This document shows positions 10,435 through 19,763 of a stretch of DNA of 64,000 bases, one piece after another. The stretch covers positions 1,239,001 through 1,303,000 of the forward strand of contig NZ_JBCNKR010000004.1 of NCBI RefSeq assembly GCF_039595935.1, read 5' to 3'. The first letter of the stretch is position 1; the number at the start of each line of letters is the position of its first letter. The notes under the pieces are model-generated. The model was not told where the DNA came from. It did no database searches and worked only from the letters and a program-made list of their open reading frames with translations. The DNA comes from Flavobacterium sp. GTDB lineage: Bacteria > Bacteroidota > Bacteroidia > Flavobacteriales > Flavobacteriaceae. The translations under genes were made by a program, and so were the position numbers.

Positions 10435-10509
10435 GGTGGCTGACCGGGTTCGAACCGGCGACCCGCGGCACCACAAACCGCTACTCTAACCAGCTGAGCT
10501 ACAACCACC
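10435..10509 (-). tRNA. tRNA-His (GTG)
   Basis: A complete cloverleaf on the minus strand. The D-arm is GCTC..GAGT, the anticodon stem is GCGGT/GCCGC with loop TTGTGGT (anticodon GTG), and the T-arm is CCGG-GTTCGAA-CCGG. The extra 5' G (G-1) opposite C73, the histidyl identity element, is encoded. CCA is not encoded. This is an ordinary functional tRNA and a useful contrast to the odd ones near 34 kb. Confidence 0.95.
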
Positions 10510-10576
10510 ATTTTTTTGCTTAGCGAGTGCAAATATATAACAAAGGTTGAGTTCTACAAAGAAAAAAATGAAAAAA

Positions 10577-11293
10577 TTACAACAAATTTTCTAAGCTATT
10601 GACTGCCAAACACCTTTCAACAGTAAAACCTTCTGCAAAATCTCTTCCAACTAGTCTTCCTAAGTCCTGCGCACGATAATTTAGGCTCTCAAAAAAGTTT
10701 TTACTCGTAATTGGTGTTGCAGGCTCTTTTGAATTCGGATCATAAAATTGCGTTTTGTATGCCATAATAGCTTCAATTTTCTTTTCTTCAAAACCTGTAA
10801 TATCCACTACAAAGTCTGGAGTAATATTTTTCCACTGAATATAGTGATAAACTACTTTTGGTCTCCAGGCTTCTTGTTTCTCTCCGTCGATCGAAGTTTC
10901 GATTTTCATCAAACCAGATAAAAAACAAGCATCAGAAACTAATTTACTTCCTTTTCCGTGATCAATATGACGATCGTCAATTGCATTACACAATACAATT
11001 TCAGGTTTGTACTTTCTAATCATTTTTATGACTTCTAACTGGTGCTTTTCATCGTTTACAAAAAAACCATCACGAAGCCCTAAATTTTCACGTACAGGAA
11101 CGCCTAAAATCTTTGCAGCGTCTTTTGCTTCCTGATCTCTCGTTTCAGCAGTTCCACGCGTTCCTAGTTCGCCGCGTGTTAAATCCACAATCCCTACTTT
11201 TTTCCCTAAGGAAACTTCTTTTAAAATTGTCCCGGCACAACCTAATTCTACATCATCAGGATGTGCGCCAAAGGCTAATATGTCTAATTTCAT
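10577..11293 (-). CDS. bshB1: N-acetylglucosaminyl-malate deacetylase (bacillithiol)
   Basis: BshB1 removes the acetyl group from GlcNAc-malate in bacillithiol synthesis, using zinc. The signature GAHPDDVELG near the N-terminus holds metal ligands, and CNAIDDRHIDHGKG holds a further histidine and aspartate. I start at the ATG (11293) giving MKLDILAFGAHPDD, as in other Bacteroidota; a TTG further upstream would add five residues. Length is 238 aa. The rest of the bacillithiol pathway is not in the window. A heptamer-repeat gap separates it from the menaquinone genes upstream. Confidence 0.94.
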   Translation of the reverse strand: MKLDILAFGAHPDDVELGCAGTILKEVSLGKKVGIVDLTRGELGTRGTAETRDQEAKDAAKILGVPVRENLGLRDGFFVNDEKHQLEVIKMIRKYKPEIVLCNAIDDRHIDHGKGSKLVSDACFLSGLMKIETSIDGEKQEAWRPKVVYHYIQWKNITPDFVVDITGFEEKKIEAIMAYKTQFYDPNSKEPATPITSKNFFESLNYRAQDLGRLVGRDFAEGFTVERCLAVNSLENLL

Positions 11294-11303
11294 TATTTTT
11301 TGT

Positions 11304-11371
11304 TTCAAGTTTCAAGTTTCAGGTTTCAAGTTGTCAACAGAACGTGAAACTTGAAACCTGAAACCTGAAAC
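11304..11371. repeat. 7-nt periodic GTTTCAA inverted repeat
   Basis: Units GTTTCAA/GTTTCAG repeat in the left arm (11306-11334) and GAAACTT/GAAACCT in the right arm (11345-11371), separated by a 10-base loop. This is another member of the periodic palindrome class and lies between bshB1 and menF. Confidence 0.65.
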
Positions 11372-11381
11372 AATTTATAAA

Positions 11382-12446
11382 CTATTTTTTCAAAACTCTT
11401 TTCATCGTCATTGATTTATTGACGCTTTCCTCCCACTCTTTTTCAGGAACACTTTCTTTTGTAATACCGCAGCCCATGTATAAAATTGCTGTTTTATCCT
11501 GAATTTGCATGTTGCGCAAATTTACAAATAAATCAGAACTAGTTTTACTGCCGGCAAAACTGCTGTTTAATTCGCCCAGAAAACCCGTATAAAAAGTTCT
11601 GTCGTAATTTTCATTTTCAATAATAAATGCTTTTGCTTTTTTCTTTGGCAGTCCGCAAACGGCAGGCGTTGGATGCAGTGTATCGATAACTTCTTCTAAA
11701 GTCGAATTTTCATTTAAAACTCCCGAAATATCCGTTTTTATATGCCAGATCGATCCGGCTTTTAAGCTATATGGTTCTGTAACCACAACTGAATTGGCAA
11801 CTTCACGTAAACGTTTTACAATAAAATCAGTTACGTATTGCTGTTCGTCTTTTTCTTTTTGTTCCCAGCGAATTTCAGTTTCCAGATTGGCTTTTTGCGT
11901 TCCGGCCAAAGCTGTAGTTTCAAAAACATTTCCGTTTGCTTTTAAAAGCTGCTCTGGCGTTGCTCCCATCCAAAATCCAATTTTAGGATGAAAAAAGCAA
12001 TAACAAAAAGTAGTTGGATATAATTGAACCAAATGCTGAAACGTTTCAGAAAAATCAAATTCAGATAAATTTACTTTTTCGCTTCGGGATAAAACTACTT
12101 TTTTGAATTCTTCATTTTTAATGGCTTCAATTCCTTTTGAAACTAAATTTTCATATTGCTTTTTAGCTTCAGCATCAAAATTCAAATCATCAATTTCTGT
12201 TGATTCAAATGCTGTAATTTCTTTTTCAGCCGTAATAATTTCCGATTCGCTTTCAGGAATTAAAACAAGTTGTTTTTCATCAAAAGAGGCAAAAACAAAT
12301 CCTTTTTCGCTGTAATCAGTAATTTTATATAAAGTGTCATTTTGCTGCAAAAGCCCAAAAACACTTGATGTATTGGGTTTAGAATATATTACAAAAGGTA
12401 AATTTTGATTGTAATGTTGTTTTATTTTTGAAAAAAAATTATTCAT
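11382..12446 (-). CDS. menF: Isochorismate synthase
   Basis: It converts chorismate to isochorismate, the entry to menaquinone synthesis. Chorismate-binding family motifs are present: KVVLSRSEKV, FWMGATPEQLL, ETTALAGTQ, IWHIKTDISG, LHPTPAVCGLPK and YMGCGITKES. At 354 aa it is a little short, with a reduced N-terminal region as common in Flavobacteria. Its start overlaps the end of the M48 peptidase gene by 8 bp, and the hotdog thioesterase lies further upstream, so the three are probably one transcript. That context favours a menaquinone role over siderophore (EntC) synthesis. Confidence 0.9.
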   Translation of the reverse strand: MNNFFSKIKQHYNQNLPFVIYSKPNTSSVFGLLQQNDTLYKITDYSEKGFVFASFDEKQLVLIPESESEIITAEKEITAFESTEIDDLNFDAEAKKQYENLVSKGIEAIKNEEFKKVVLSRSEKVNLSEFDFSETFQHLVQLYPTTFCYCFFHPKIGFWMGATPEQLLKANGNVFETTALAGTQKANLETEIRWEQKEKDEQQYVTDFIVKRLREVANSVVVTEPYSLKAGSIWHIKTDISGVLNENSTLEEVIDTLHPTPAVCGLPKKKAKAFIIENENYDRTFYTGFLGELNSSFAGSKTSSDLFVNLRNMQIQDKTAILYMGCGITKESVPEKEWEESVNKSMTMKRVLKK

Positions 12447-14499
12447 GATTTAAAAGTTGAGCTTCATATTCTAAAAGCTCTTTTTTAGTTTGAAAGAATG
12501 TTTTTGATATAACAGTCTGATAATTATTCAAAGATTCTGAAAGTAATTTTAATACTTCTTCCAGATATTCATTTACATTAAAATATTTCCAGTCTTCAGA
12601 TAAATATTTATTAAAAGCAACTCTCATTTCGATTGTTATAGCTTTTCTATAAATATTATCTTCCAGTATTTTTTCTATTTGATCCTTAAATTTATCTTCT
12701 TCAATTTTAAGCAAACGCATATTTTGTTCAATAACATCTACTGTGCAGGTTCTGTAGATAAATTCAGAGGCATTCATCATATTAATATAAAAACCGATTT
12801 TTTCATCGTAGCTTTTATCTAACTGAAAAAGGTCATTATAATGCTGTTTTAATTCTTCGCCTTTATCTTGTTTATCTGCTAAAGCTAAAAAGTAAGAATA
12901 AATTTGTTTGTCGTTTTCAAGAACGTCTTCTTTAATTTTCTTCAAATCCAGTTCTAGTTCGTTTACTAATTCCTGAGCATCTTTAGAAGACATTTTATGT
13001 CCGTCGTACGAAAATGATTTTATTTTAAAATTCCCGCCTGCAATTTGTTTTAATGCATTGACATCATTTTCTAATGAAATAGAATTGTAAACCAAATCTA
13101 CAGCCGAATTGCTGAATAATTCTTCAAGATCTTTATTTGAAGATTCTTTTCCTAATAAATCTATATCAAAAACTTCAGGATTTTTGTTATCGTAATATTT
13201 ATTGAAAATCTCATTAAATGAATTCGTGAAAAAATCTTTTTCATATTCATTAATAAAATCTTCGTTTTTATGAAAAACAACTGCGTTAGAATATTTTATT
13301 GACGAAAAGAGTTTATTGGTAAATTTACTTTGCAATGCAAATCCATCCTGAAACAATCCAATCGCCAGTGCTTTACTATCGTTTGTTACATCCAGATTTA
13401 ACCTTTCTAATTCTTTAATTCGATCTTCGGTACTTGGGTGAGTTTCCCATTTATTTTCGATAACCAGTTTTGATTTATTAAATCTGTTTAAAAAATCCGG
13501 AGTTAATTGAGGTAAATCATTTTCAACATGTAAATTGCTGTTTGTGGCAATAAAATTCATTACAAATGACTGCTGCTGATATAAGTTTTCTGTTGCGATT
13601 GAATCTGGAATTTTCTTTCCGTAATAATCTAAAACTGTATTAAAAGAATGATCTGCAAGATCTAATCTTAATAACGATGTAATTAAAGGTCTTGATCCTG
13701 TAACGCTGGCCGCAACTGCATCAGCATGAAATTCCATTTGCCTCGATAAAGCGCGGTAACTAATATTTACAACATTATAAACCTGCTGCAAAACCCACTG
13801 GATTCCAATTACAATTTTAACGGCAACCATAGTAAAAAAGGCAAAATATCCATTAACACTTCCCCAGCTTTGGGCAATAGAATTATACGAATCATTATCG
13901 TAAAGCATGTTATGAATAATTTGATTTACATTGTAAACATAACTTCCTACTTTCATACTTTTTTGAGAAAAATGTCCAAATTCGTGTGCCAAAATAGCTT
14001 TAAGCTCAATTTCTGAAACTGAATTTACAAGTCCAACCCCAATCTGCAGATTTTTTTTGATAGGCAGAAACATACTCCAAAAAGTAGAATCATAAAAAAC
14101 ACAAGCATTTACATCAGATGATAAATACACTTTTTTAGGAAAATCTGTTTGAACTTTGTTTACAATTTCATCTATAAAAGCAAATAATTTTGGTTCTTCT
14201 GCACGAGTAATTTCGATTAAATGAGAGCGGTCTACCTTATGTTTTACAAACATGAATTTGAAAAGAAAAACCAAAACAAGTAATCCCATGCACAATAATC
14301 CTGCTCCAATCATAATGGTTACAAACATTGGTTTTATAGCTATAATAGCTATTCCTCCCACAACCGCTAAGGCCGTAATACCTATTGCGCAAAGGATTAG
14401 GAGAATGTAAACTAATAAAAAGAACAAAACAGAAAGAATCGCTTTTGTGGTCATTTTTTTGAAAGTAGAAGAAATCGGGGCTTTGTAATTTTGGGTCAT
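12439..14499 (-). CDS. M48-family membrane metallopeptidase
   Basis: 686 aa. Two long hydrophobic stretches (about residues 20-57 and 58-84) anchor it. The zinc motif HEFGH has H172, E173 and H176, followed by FSQKS, and the distal ligand lies in RQMEFHADAVAAS. This is the HtpX/Ste24-like M48 fold, with a long C-terminal helical extension (about 400-686) lacking known motifs. Its substrate is unknown; membrane protein quality control is the usual role. It is translationally coupled to menF by an 8-bp overlap. Confidence 0.9.
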   Translation of the reverse strand: MTQNYKAPISSTFKKMTTKAILSVLFFLLVYILLILCAIGITALAVVGGIAIIAIKPMFVTIMIGAGLLCMGLLVLVFLFKFMFVKHKVDRSHLIEITRAEEPKLFAFIDEIVNKVQTDFPKKVYLSSDVNACVFYDSTFWSMFLPIKKNLQIGVGLVNSVSEIELKAILAHEFGHFSQKSMKVGSYVYNVNQIIHNMLYDNDSYNSIAQSWGSVNGYFAFFTMVAVKIVIGIQWVLQQVYNVVNISYRALSRQMEFHADAVAASVTGSRPLITSLLRLDLADHSFNTVLDYYGKKIPDSIATENLYQQQSFVMNFIATNSNLHVENDLPQLTPDFLNRFNKSKLVIENKWETHPSTEDRIKELERLNLDVTNDSKALAIGLFQDGFALQSKFTNKLFSSIKYSNAVVFHKNEDFINEYEKDFFTNSFNEIFNKYYDNKNPEVFDIDLLGKESSNKDLEELFSNSAVDLVYNSISLENDVNALKQIAGGNFKIKSFSYDGHKMSSKDAQELVNELELDLKKIKEDVLENDKQIYSYFLALADKQDKGEELKQHYNDLFQLDKSYDEKIGFYINMMNASEFIYRTCTVDVIEQNMRLLKIEEDKFKDQIEKILEDNIYRKAITIEMRVAFNKYLSEDWKYFNVNEYLEEVLKLLSESLNNYQTVISKTFFQTKKELLEYEAQLLNHE

Positions 14500-14532
14500 T
14501 AAATTTTAGAAGATTTGATTATGCAGGATTTT

Positions 14533-14961
14533 TTAAATTTTCTTTTTGTCTAAAACAATATTGGTAAGCTTACAAAGCGAAATCAAATTTTCGGCTTCAT
14601 CCGTAATTTTAATTTCCCATAAATGCAGACTTCTTCCTTTGTGAATAATTCTGGCTGTACCAAAAACCACACCATCGCGAATACTTTTTAGATGATTTGC
14701 CGAGATTTCGATTCCGCGGACTTCCTGTTCTTTTGGATTTATAAAAAAATGAGAAGCCGCACTTCCTACACTTTCTGCCAACGCTACCGAAGCGCCTCCG
14801 TGAAGCAGTCCCATTGGCTGGTGAACACTTGGATTTACTGGCATTTTTGCCGTTAAAAAATCTTCTCCGGCGTCGATATATTCAATTTTTAGCGTTTCCA
14901 TCAACGTGTTTTTAGAAAACTCATTGCAGTATGCTATAATTTGTTCTTTTGTATAGTTCAT
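14533..14961 (-). CDS. PaaI-type hotdog thioesterase, probable DHNA-CoA thioesterase
   Basis: 142 aa with a single hotdog domain. QPMGLLHGGASVALAESVGS is the hallmark with the catalytic acidic residue, and HLKSIRDGVVFGTARIIHKG follows. The position directly upstream of the M48 and menF genes on the same strand suggests it hydrolyses 1,4-dihydroxy-2-naphthoyl-CoA in menaquinone synthesis (MenI role). That assignment is by context only; the fold call is firm. Confidence 0.85.
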   Translation of the reverse strand: MNYTKEQIIAYCNEFSKNTLMETLKIEYIDAGEDFLTAKMPVNPSVHQPMGLLHGGASVALAESVGSAASHFFINPKEQEVRGIEISANHLKSIRDGVVFGTARIIHKGRSLHLWEIKITDEAENLISLCKLTNIVLDKKKI

Positions 14962-15104
14962 TAAAATAGACTTTAAAATCGTAAAATTAAAGAAAAGATG
15001 AGATACAAATCTAAAATCATATTCTAAAATTAAAATTCAACTTCAAACATGTAAGTTTTTTGCTATTTTTACAAAAAGAAACAAAATTAATCTTTGGCTT
15101 TTTT

Positions 15105-15186
15105 GAGCCACAGATTACACAGATTTTCACAGATTATTTTTTTTGCTTTGCGCAGAAAATCTTTTTAATCCTTTTAATCTGTGGCA
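15105..15186. repeat. CACAGATT-type inverted repeat
   Basis: The left arm has gccacagatta, cacagatttt and cacagatta (15109-15137). The right arm has aatccttttaatctgtggc (15168-15185). The pair forms an imperfect palindrome. A similar element is at 23466-23537 and a relative (cgcagatt) at 19450-19563. The GTG inside the right arm creates a false early start for the next gene. Confidence 0.7.
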
Positions 15187-15207
15187 AAAAAAAATAAACA
15201 TATTCAA

Positions 15208-16716
15208 ATGCGTAAATACTTTGTACTTTTTATTTTCGGAATAATTCTGGCTTTTAGTTCCTGCCGAACTGATTTTGATACCGTTGCCAGTACCGGAGAT
15301 TTAAAGTTTTCAAAAGATACTGTTTATCTGGATACCGTTTTTAAAAATATCGGTTCAAGTACCTATCAGTTAAAAGTTTATAACCGAAGTAAAAACGATA
15401 TTTCGATTCCGATTATTCAGCTTAAAAAAGGATTAAACTCAAAATACAGAATGACGGTTGACGGAATGACCGGCACTAACGGAAAAATATTTAAAGACGT
15501 TACGCTTTTAGCAAAAGATAGTTTGTATATTTTCATAGAAACTACTGCTGATATTACTGATGCTGACCCGACAGATTTTTTATATACCGATGAAATTCAG
15601 TTTGACAGCGGCGCTAATCTTCAGGAAGTTGCACTGGTAACCTTGATTCAGGATGCTGTTTTTCTTTATCCAAAACAAAATGCCGACGGAACGAAAGAAA
15701 AAATCCAAATTGACGGTAAAGACGTTGACGGATTTTATCTTGACGAAAATGATCCCGAAAACGGAAATGAATTGATTTTTACCAAACAAAAACCGTATGT
15801 TATTTACGGCTATGCCGGAGTTCCGGAAAATAAAACAGTAACTTTTGAAGCTGGAGCGCGAGTTCATTTTCATGCTAATTCTGGTTTATATGTTGGAGAT
15901 AAAGCTACTCTTGAAATTAATGGGGATATTTCAACAACCGAAAAACTTGAAAAAGAAGTTATTTTTGAAGGCGATCGTTTGGAATCTCTTTATTCTGATA
16001 TTCCCGGACAATGGAAATCAGTAATTTTTGCAAATGGAAGTACGAATCACTCGATCAATCACTTAACATTAAAAAATGCCGTTGTTGGTTTAGATTTTAA
16101 AAATCCGCTAAATACCATTCAAATTAAAAACACACAAATTTACAATTGCGTCGAATACGGAATTCTGGCTCAAAATGCTCATATCAATGGGGAAAATATC
16201 GTGATTAATTATGCCGGGATTTCGGGTTTATCTTGCGTATATGGCGGAAGTTACAGTTTTACACATTGTACTTTCAACAATAATTGGCAAAACAGTTCAC
16301 ATTTTGCGGTTAATTTAAGTAATAGTCTGGCAGGAGCAACTCCGGAAACAAATCCTTTAACACAGGCTACTTTCAATAATTGTATTATTTACGGCTCCAG
16401 CACGAATGAATTTAATTTACAAAAAAATACAAGTGCCGCCTTTGTTTACCAGTTAAATAATTGTCTGTTGAAATTTGGCAACACATCAAATGCTGATTAT
16501 CAATTTAAAACTGATACGGAACATTATAACAACATCATTTTAAATGAAAATCCGAAGTTTTATAACGTTTCTAAAAATCAATTGAATATTGATAAAACTT
16601 CTTCCGCTTTCGCGAAAGGGAATCAGGCATATATCATTCCGCTTGATATTTTAGGAATTACCAGAACTTCACCTCCTGATTTGGGCGCTTATCAAAGTAA
16701 AGATTTTCCAAAGTAA
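15208..16716 (+). CDS. Lipoprotein with predicted right-handed beta-helix
   Basis: 502 aa from the ATG at 15208, which begins a lipoprotein signal (MRKYFVLFIFGIILAFSSC; lipidated Cys 19). The GTG at 15181 belongs to a repeat and adds only lysine-rich residues. The region after residue 220 has repeated short strands with asparagine ladders (NTQIYNCVEYGILAQN, NYAGISGL, FNNCIIYGSS), as in parallel beta-helix proteins. The C-terminus ends GITRTSPPDLGAYQ, common in such surface proteins. Cell-surface lipoprotein, function unknown. Confidence 0.85.
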   Translation: MRKYFVLFIFGIILAFSSCRTDFDTVASTGDLKFSKDTVYLDTVFKNIGSSTYQLKVYNRSKNDISIPIIQLKKGLNSKYRMTVDGMTGTNGKIFKDVTLLAKDSLYIFIETTADITDADPTDFLYTDEIQFDSGANLQEVALVTLIQDAVFLYPKQNADGTKEKIQIDGKDVDGFYLDENDPENGNELIFTKQKPYVIYGYAGVPENKTVTFEAGARVHFHANSGLYVGDKATLEINGDISTTEKLEKEVIFEGDRLESLYSDIPGQWKSVIFANGSTNHSINHLTLKNAVVGLDFKNPLNTIQIKNTQIYNCVEYGILAQNAHINGENIVINYAGISGLSCVYGGSYSFTHCTFNNNWQNSSHFAVNLSNSLAGATPETNPLTQATFNNCIIYGSSTNEFNLQKNTSAAFVYQLNNCLLKFGNTSNADYQFKTDTEHYNNIILNENPKFYNVSKNQLNIDKTSSAFAKGNQAYIIPLDILGITRTSPPDLGAYQSKDFPK

Positions 16717-16727
16717 AATTTTTAAAC

Positions 16728-16756
16728 CATATAAGTGATATAAGAAATTTAAGTTT
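16728..16756 (+). repeat. Solo arm of the ACCATATAAGT repeat
   Basis: aaccatataagtgatataag matches, with one change in the core, the arm of the large palindrome at 53187-53329. No partner arm is seen here. Confidence 0.5.
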
Positions 16757-16816
16757 TGCGTGAATTTTGTCAGCAAATCTAAGAAGTCTCAATGTTTAAA
16801 AATTCAATATTATCTA

Positions 16817-17416
16817 ATGAAAAGAAGTTTTTTAACCATCATTTTTCTTGTAACTTGTATTTTTACATTTGCTCAGAGCACAAAAACTATTAAGTGCGAT
16901 TCTATTTATAAAGACAAAGGAATTACAATAAAACTTATAAATTTTGAAACTGAAAAAGATGGATATGATGGTGAAAAAAACTCAATCCTTATTATCAGTC
17001 AAAAACTAAATGGAAAAAATTCAGTTTTAGTAAAAGATTCTATTTTTAGCCTTGTCCAGGAAATAAGATTCATAGATTATAACAACGATAATTTCAAGGA
17101 TATTTTAATTCAAAACATTTCGGATGTTAGAAGTAACTGGACTTACAACCTTTATTTGTACAATCCTAAAGCAAATAATTTCAAACGTGTAATTGATTTT
17201 GACGAAATCAAAAATCCAAGATACAATTCAAAATATAATATTATTGAAAGTTACATTTCATCCGGAGAAGATTGGCTGCTATTTTATGGACTTAAAAAGA
17301 ATCGGATTTTTGATTATAATGTTAAGATAAAAGACGATCACGGCAAAAACTTTGATAAAGAGTATAAAAAAGCACTTAAGAAATTAATTTCTATACAAAA
17401 GTCAGTTAGAAAATAG
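16817..17416 (+). CDS. Secreted protein of unknown function
   Basis: 199 aa from ATG 16817, which starts a clear signal peptide (MKRSFLTIIFLVTCIFTFAQ, cut after AQ). The upstream ATG at 16760 would place 19 polar residues before the signal and is unlikely. The mature part has a strand-rich segment RFIDYNNDNFKDILIQNISD resembling an FG-GAP/EF-hand-like calcium loop (DYNNDNFKD). I do not recognise the family. It is periplasmic or surface located. Confidence 0.7.
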   Translation: MKRSFLTIIFLVTCIFTFAQSTKTIKCDSIYKDKGITIKLINFETEKDGYDGEKNSILIISQKLNGKNSVLVKDSIFSLVQEIRFIDYNNDNFKDILIQNISDVRSNWTYNLYLYNPKANNFKRVIDFDEIKNPRYNSKYNIIESYISSGEDWLLFYGLKKNRIFDYNVKIKDDHGKNFDKEYKKALKKLISIQKSVRK

Positions 17417-17434
17417 TTATTCTGTATAAAAATC

Positions 17435-17474
17435 AGTGCCATTAGGCACTAAATATCGGTAGTAAGAAAATATA
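17435..17474. repeat. Palindromic element AGTGCC/GGCACT with ATATCGGTAG tail
   Basis: A perfect stem AGTGCC-atta-GGCACT (17435-17450) is followed by AAATATCGGTAG. I associate this sort of hairpin plus ATATCGGTAG tail with dispersed repeats of Bacteroidota genomes, from memory. It lies in an otherwise empty gap before the nuclease gene. Confidence 0.5.
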
Positions 17475-17601
17475 CCTAAAAATAAACATCGCTTAACGTT
17501 TCGTATTCATAAAAGTAATAGATTTGCTACAATACTTATTTAAAATTCTAAAAATCAGATTTTTAAAAAGTATTTCAACCAAACCTAAAACCCCTATTTT
17601 T

Positions 17602-19440
17602 ATGAAAAAAAACTACTTTTTACTGTTATTGTTGTTTTCTGCAATTGGCATTGCCCAAATTCCATCCGGTTATTACAATACTGCAACCGGAACGGGTTAC
17701 ACTTTAAAAACTCAATTGTATAATATTATTAAAGGTCATACTGATAATGGATATGCTGGTTTATACACCACATACCAAACTTCTGACGTTGATAATTTTT
17801 ATGAAAATGACGGAACAGTTTTAGACATGTATTCTGAAAATCCATCAGGAACAGATCCTTACAATTACAGCACAGGAAGTACGCAAAGATGCGGAAATTA
17901 TTCTGCAGAAGGTGATTGCTACAACAGAGAACACATTATTCCACAATCGGTTTTTAACGAACAGTCACCAATGGTTGCTGATGCGCATTTTATTACGCCA
18001 ACTGACGGAAAAGTAAACGGAATGCGTTCCAACTATCCACACGGAACTGTTAGTACTGCAACTTATACTTCTCAAAACGGAAGCAAATTAGGATCAAGTT
18101 CTGTTTCTGGATACTCTGGAACTGTTTTTGAACCAATCAATGCTTTTAAAGGCGATATTGCCAGAATGTATTTTTATTTTGCAACGCGATATGAAAATAC
18201 AGTTGCCGGATATTCTTATGCTATGTTTAATGGTTCAAGCAACCAGGTTTTTACAACCGCTTTTTTAAATGTGCTTTTAGCCTGGCATGCACAAGATCCT
18301 GTAAGCGCGAGAGAAATTGCCAGAAATAATGCCATTTATGCTCGTCAAAACAATCGGAATCCGTTTATCGATCATCCTGAATATGTAAATCAAATTTGGG
18401 GCGGAACTCCTTCTGGAGATACTCAGGCACCAACTGCTCCAACAAGTTTGGCTTCGACTTCAAAAACTTCGACTTCAATTTCACTTTCGTGGACAGCATC
18501 TACAGACAATGTAGCCGTTACAGGTTATGATGTTTATGCAAATAGTGTTTTAAAAACAACTGTTTCTGGCACAACAGCAACCATTACAGGTTTAACAGCT
18601 TCCACAGCTTATTCTATTTATGTAAAAGCAAAAGATGCTGCCGGAAATACTTCATCTTCAAGCAATACAATTTCGGTTACAACAAACAGCTCAGGCGGAA
18701 CTGCAACCGATTTGCTTTTCTCTGAATACATTGAAGGTTCTGGAAACAACAAAGCTTTAGAAATTGCCAACAACACAGGAAGTTCTGTTAGTTTATCGGC
18801 TTACACCATTAAAAAACAAACTAATGGTTCTGGTTCGTGGAGTACCGGTTTGGCTTTGAGCGGAACTTTAGCAACCGGAAGCAAATTTGTAATTGTAAAC
18901 AGTTCTATTTCTTCAAGCTGTTTTTCTCCAAGTTCTGCGAACATTTCAACAACGGCAACTGAATTGACTTTTAACGGAAATGACGCTGTAGGTTTATTCA
19001 AGAATGGCGTTTTAATAGACATCATCGGAACTTTTAATGGCGGAACTGCCAATTTTGCCATTGATGTAACTTTAAGAAGAAAATCGACTGTTACTTCTCC
19101 AAGTACAACTTTTAATTTAAGTGCTCAATGGGATTCGTACTCTCAGGATACCTGCAATAATTTAGCTAGCAAAATGGTTAAACCTGCAGAAGAAGTTGTG
19201 GAACTTTCAGATGAAATTGTGGTTTTCCCAAATCCTTCTGACGGAATTTTCAATATTGTTTTAGACAATCCGGAATCTCCATATTCTATAGAAATTCTTT
19301 CTTTTTCAGGACAGAAAGTTTTCGAAAAACAAAACACAACAGATTCTGTAATTTCAGTAAGTCATCTTTCTAGTGGAATTTATGCTGTTAAAATCATTAA
19401 AGACTCAGAAGTGATTATCAAGAAAATAATCATCAACTAA
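17602..19440 (+). CDS. Secreted endonuclease I family nuclease with FN3, LTD and T9SS tail
   Basis: 612 aa from ATG 17602, the start of a signal peptide (MKKNYFLLLLLFSAIGIAQ). Domains in order: endonuclease I (about 20-270) with the His-Me finger motif NREHIIPQSVFN; fibronectin III (about 285-370); a lamin-tail domain (about 375-530) containing FSEYIEGSGNNKALEI; and a C-terminal type A T9SS sorting domain with FPNPSDG and ending VIIKKIIIN. It should be exported through the type IX system to degrade extracellular DNA or RNA. The TTG start upstream of the signal is rejected. Confidence 0.93.
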   Translation: MKKNYFLLLLLFSAIGIAQIPSGYYNTATGTGYTLKTQLYNIIKGHTDNGYAGLYTTYQTSDVDNFYENDGTVLDMYSENPSGTDPYNYSTGSTQRCGNYSAEGDCYNREHIIPQSVFNEQSPMVADAHFITPTDGKVNGMRSNYPHGTVSTATYTSQNGSKLGSSSVSGYSGTVFEPINAFKGDIARMYFYFATRYENTVAGYSYAMFNGSSNQVFTTAFLNVLLAWHAQDPVSAREIARNNAIYARQNNRNPFIDHPEYVNQIWGGTPSGDTQAPTAPTSLASTSKTSTSISLSWTASTDNVAVTGYDVYANSVLKTTVSGTTATITGLTASTAYSIYVKAKDAAGNTSSSSNTISVTTNSSGGTATDLLFSEYIEGSGNNKALEIANNTGSSVSLSAYTIKKQTNGSGSWSTGLALSGTLATGSKFVIVNSSISSSCFSPSSANISTTATELTFNGNDAVGLFKNGVLIDIIGTFNGGTANFAIDVTLRRKSTVTSPSTTFNLSAQWDSYSQDTCNNLASKMVKPAEEVVELSDEIVVFPNPSDGIFNIVLDNPESPYSIEILSFSGQKVFEKQNTTDSVISVSHLSSGIYAVKIIKDSEVIIKKIIIN

Positions 19441-19640
19441 ATATTTTTTTCACGCAGATTCGGCAGATATTGCAGATTAAGAAAACTTAATAAATATTGA
19501 CACAGATTTATTAATAACTCTAAACCCATTAAATCTGCACAATCTGCTGAATCTGCGTGAAACAAAAAAACTCAGTACATAAAAAAACCTTAGATCCTTA
19601 GCATCTTAGTAACTTAGCACCTCAATAAAAAACGGATAAA
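19441..19640. repeat. Gap before purL: CGCAGATT palindrome and TTAGnnnC arm
   Basis: 19450-19472 reads cgcagattcggcagatattgcag and its inverted partner is 19535-19560 (ctgcacaatctgctgaatctgcg). They bracket about 60 bp. After it, 19590-19626 carries one arm of the 8-nt CTTAG family (ccttagatccttagcatcttag). No ORF is seen in the rest of the gap except the purL promoter. Confidence 0.6.
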
Positions 19641-19703
19641 TTCTTAATTTTTAGTCTAATTTCAGAGCAAGTTCATTTTTTTTAAAAGAGTTTGTTGTCA
19701 AAT

Positions 19704-19734
19704 TTGCGCTTGCTATTTATTTACATTAAATTTG
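19704..19734 (+). promoter_or_regulatory. Promoter of purL
   Basis: TTG at 19704-19706, 20 bp spacer, then TAAATTTG at 19727-19734, an exact TAnnTTTG Bacteroidota -7 element, 30 bp before the chosen ATG. No purine riboswitch is seen. Confidence 0.7.
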
Positions 19735-19763
19735 CAACTCAATACAACAAACTACACATCACA

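Noticed and set aside
10275..10532. 85-codon ORF on the minus strand
   Set aside because: It overlaps tRNA-His, its terminator and a periodic repeat.
15181..15207. GTG start for the beta-helix lipoprotein
   Set aside because: The GTG belongs to a CTGTGGC repeat; the ATG at 15208 begins an exact lipoprotein signal.
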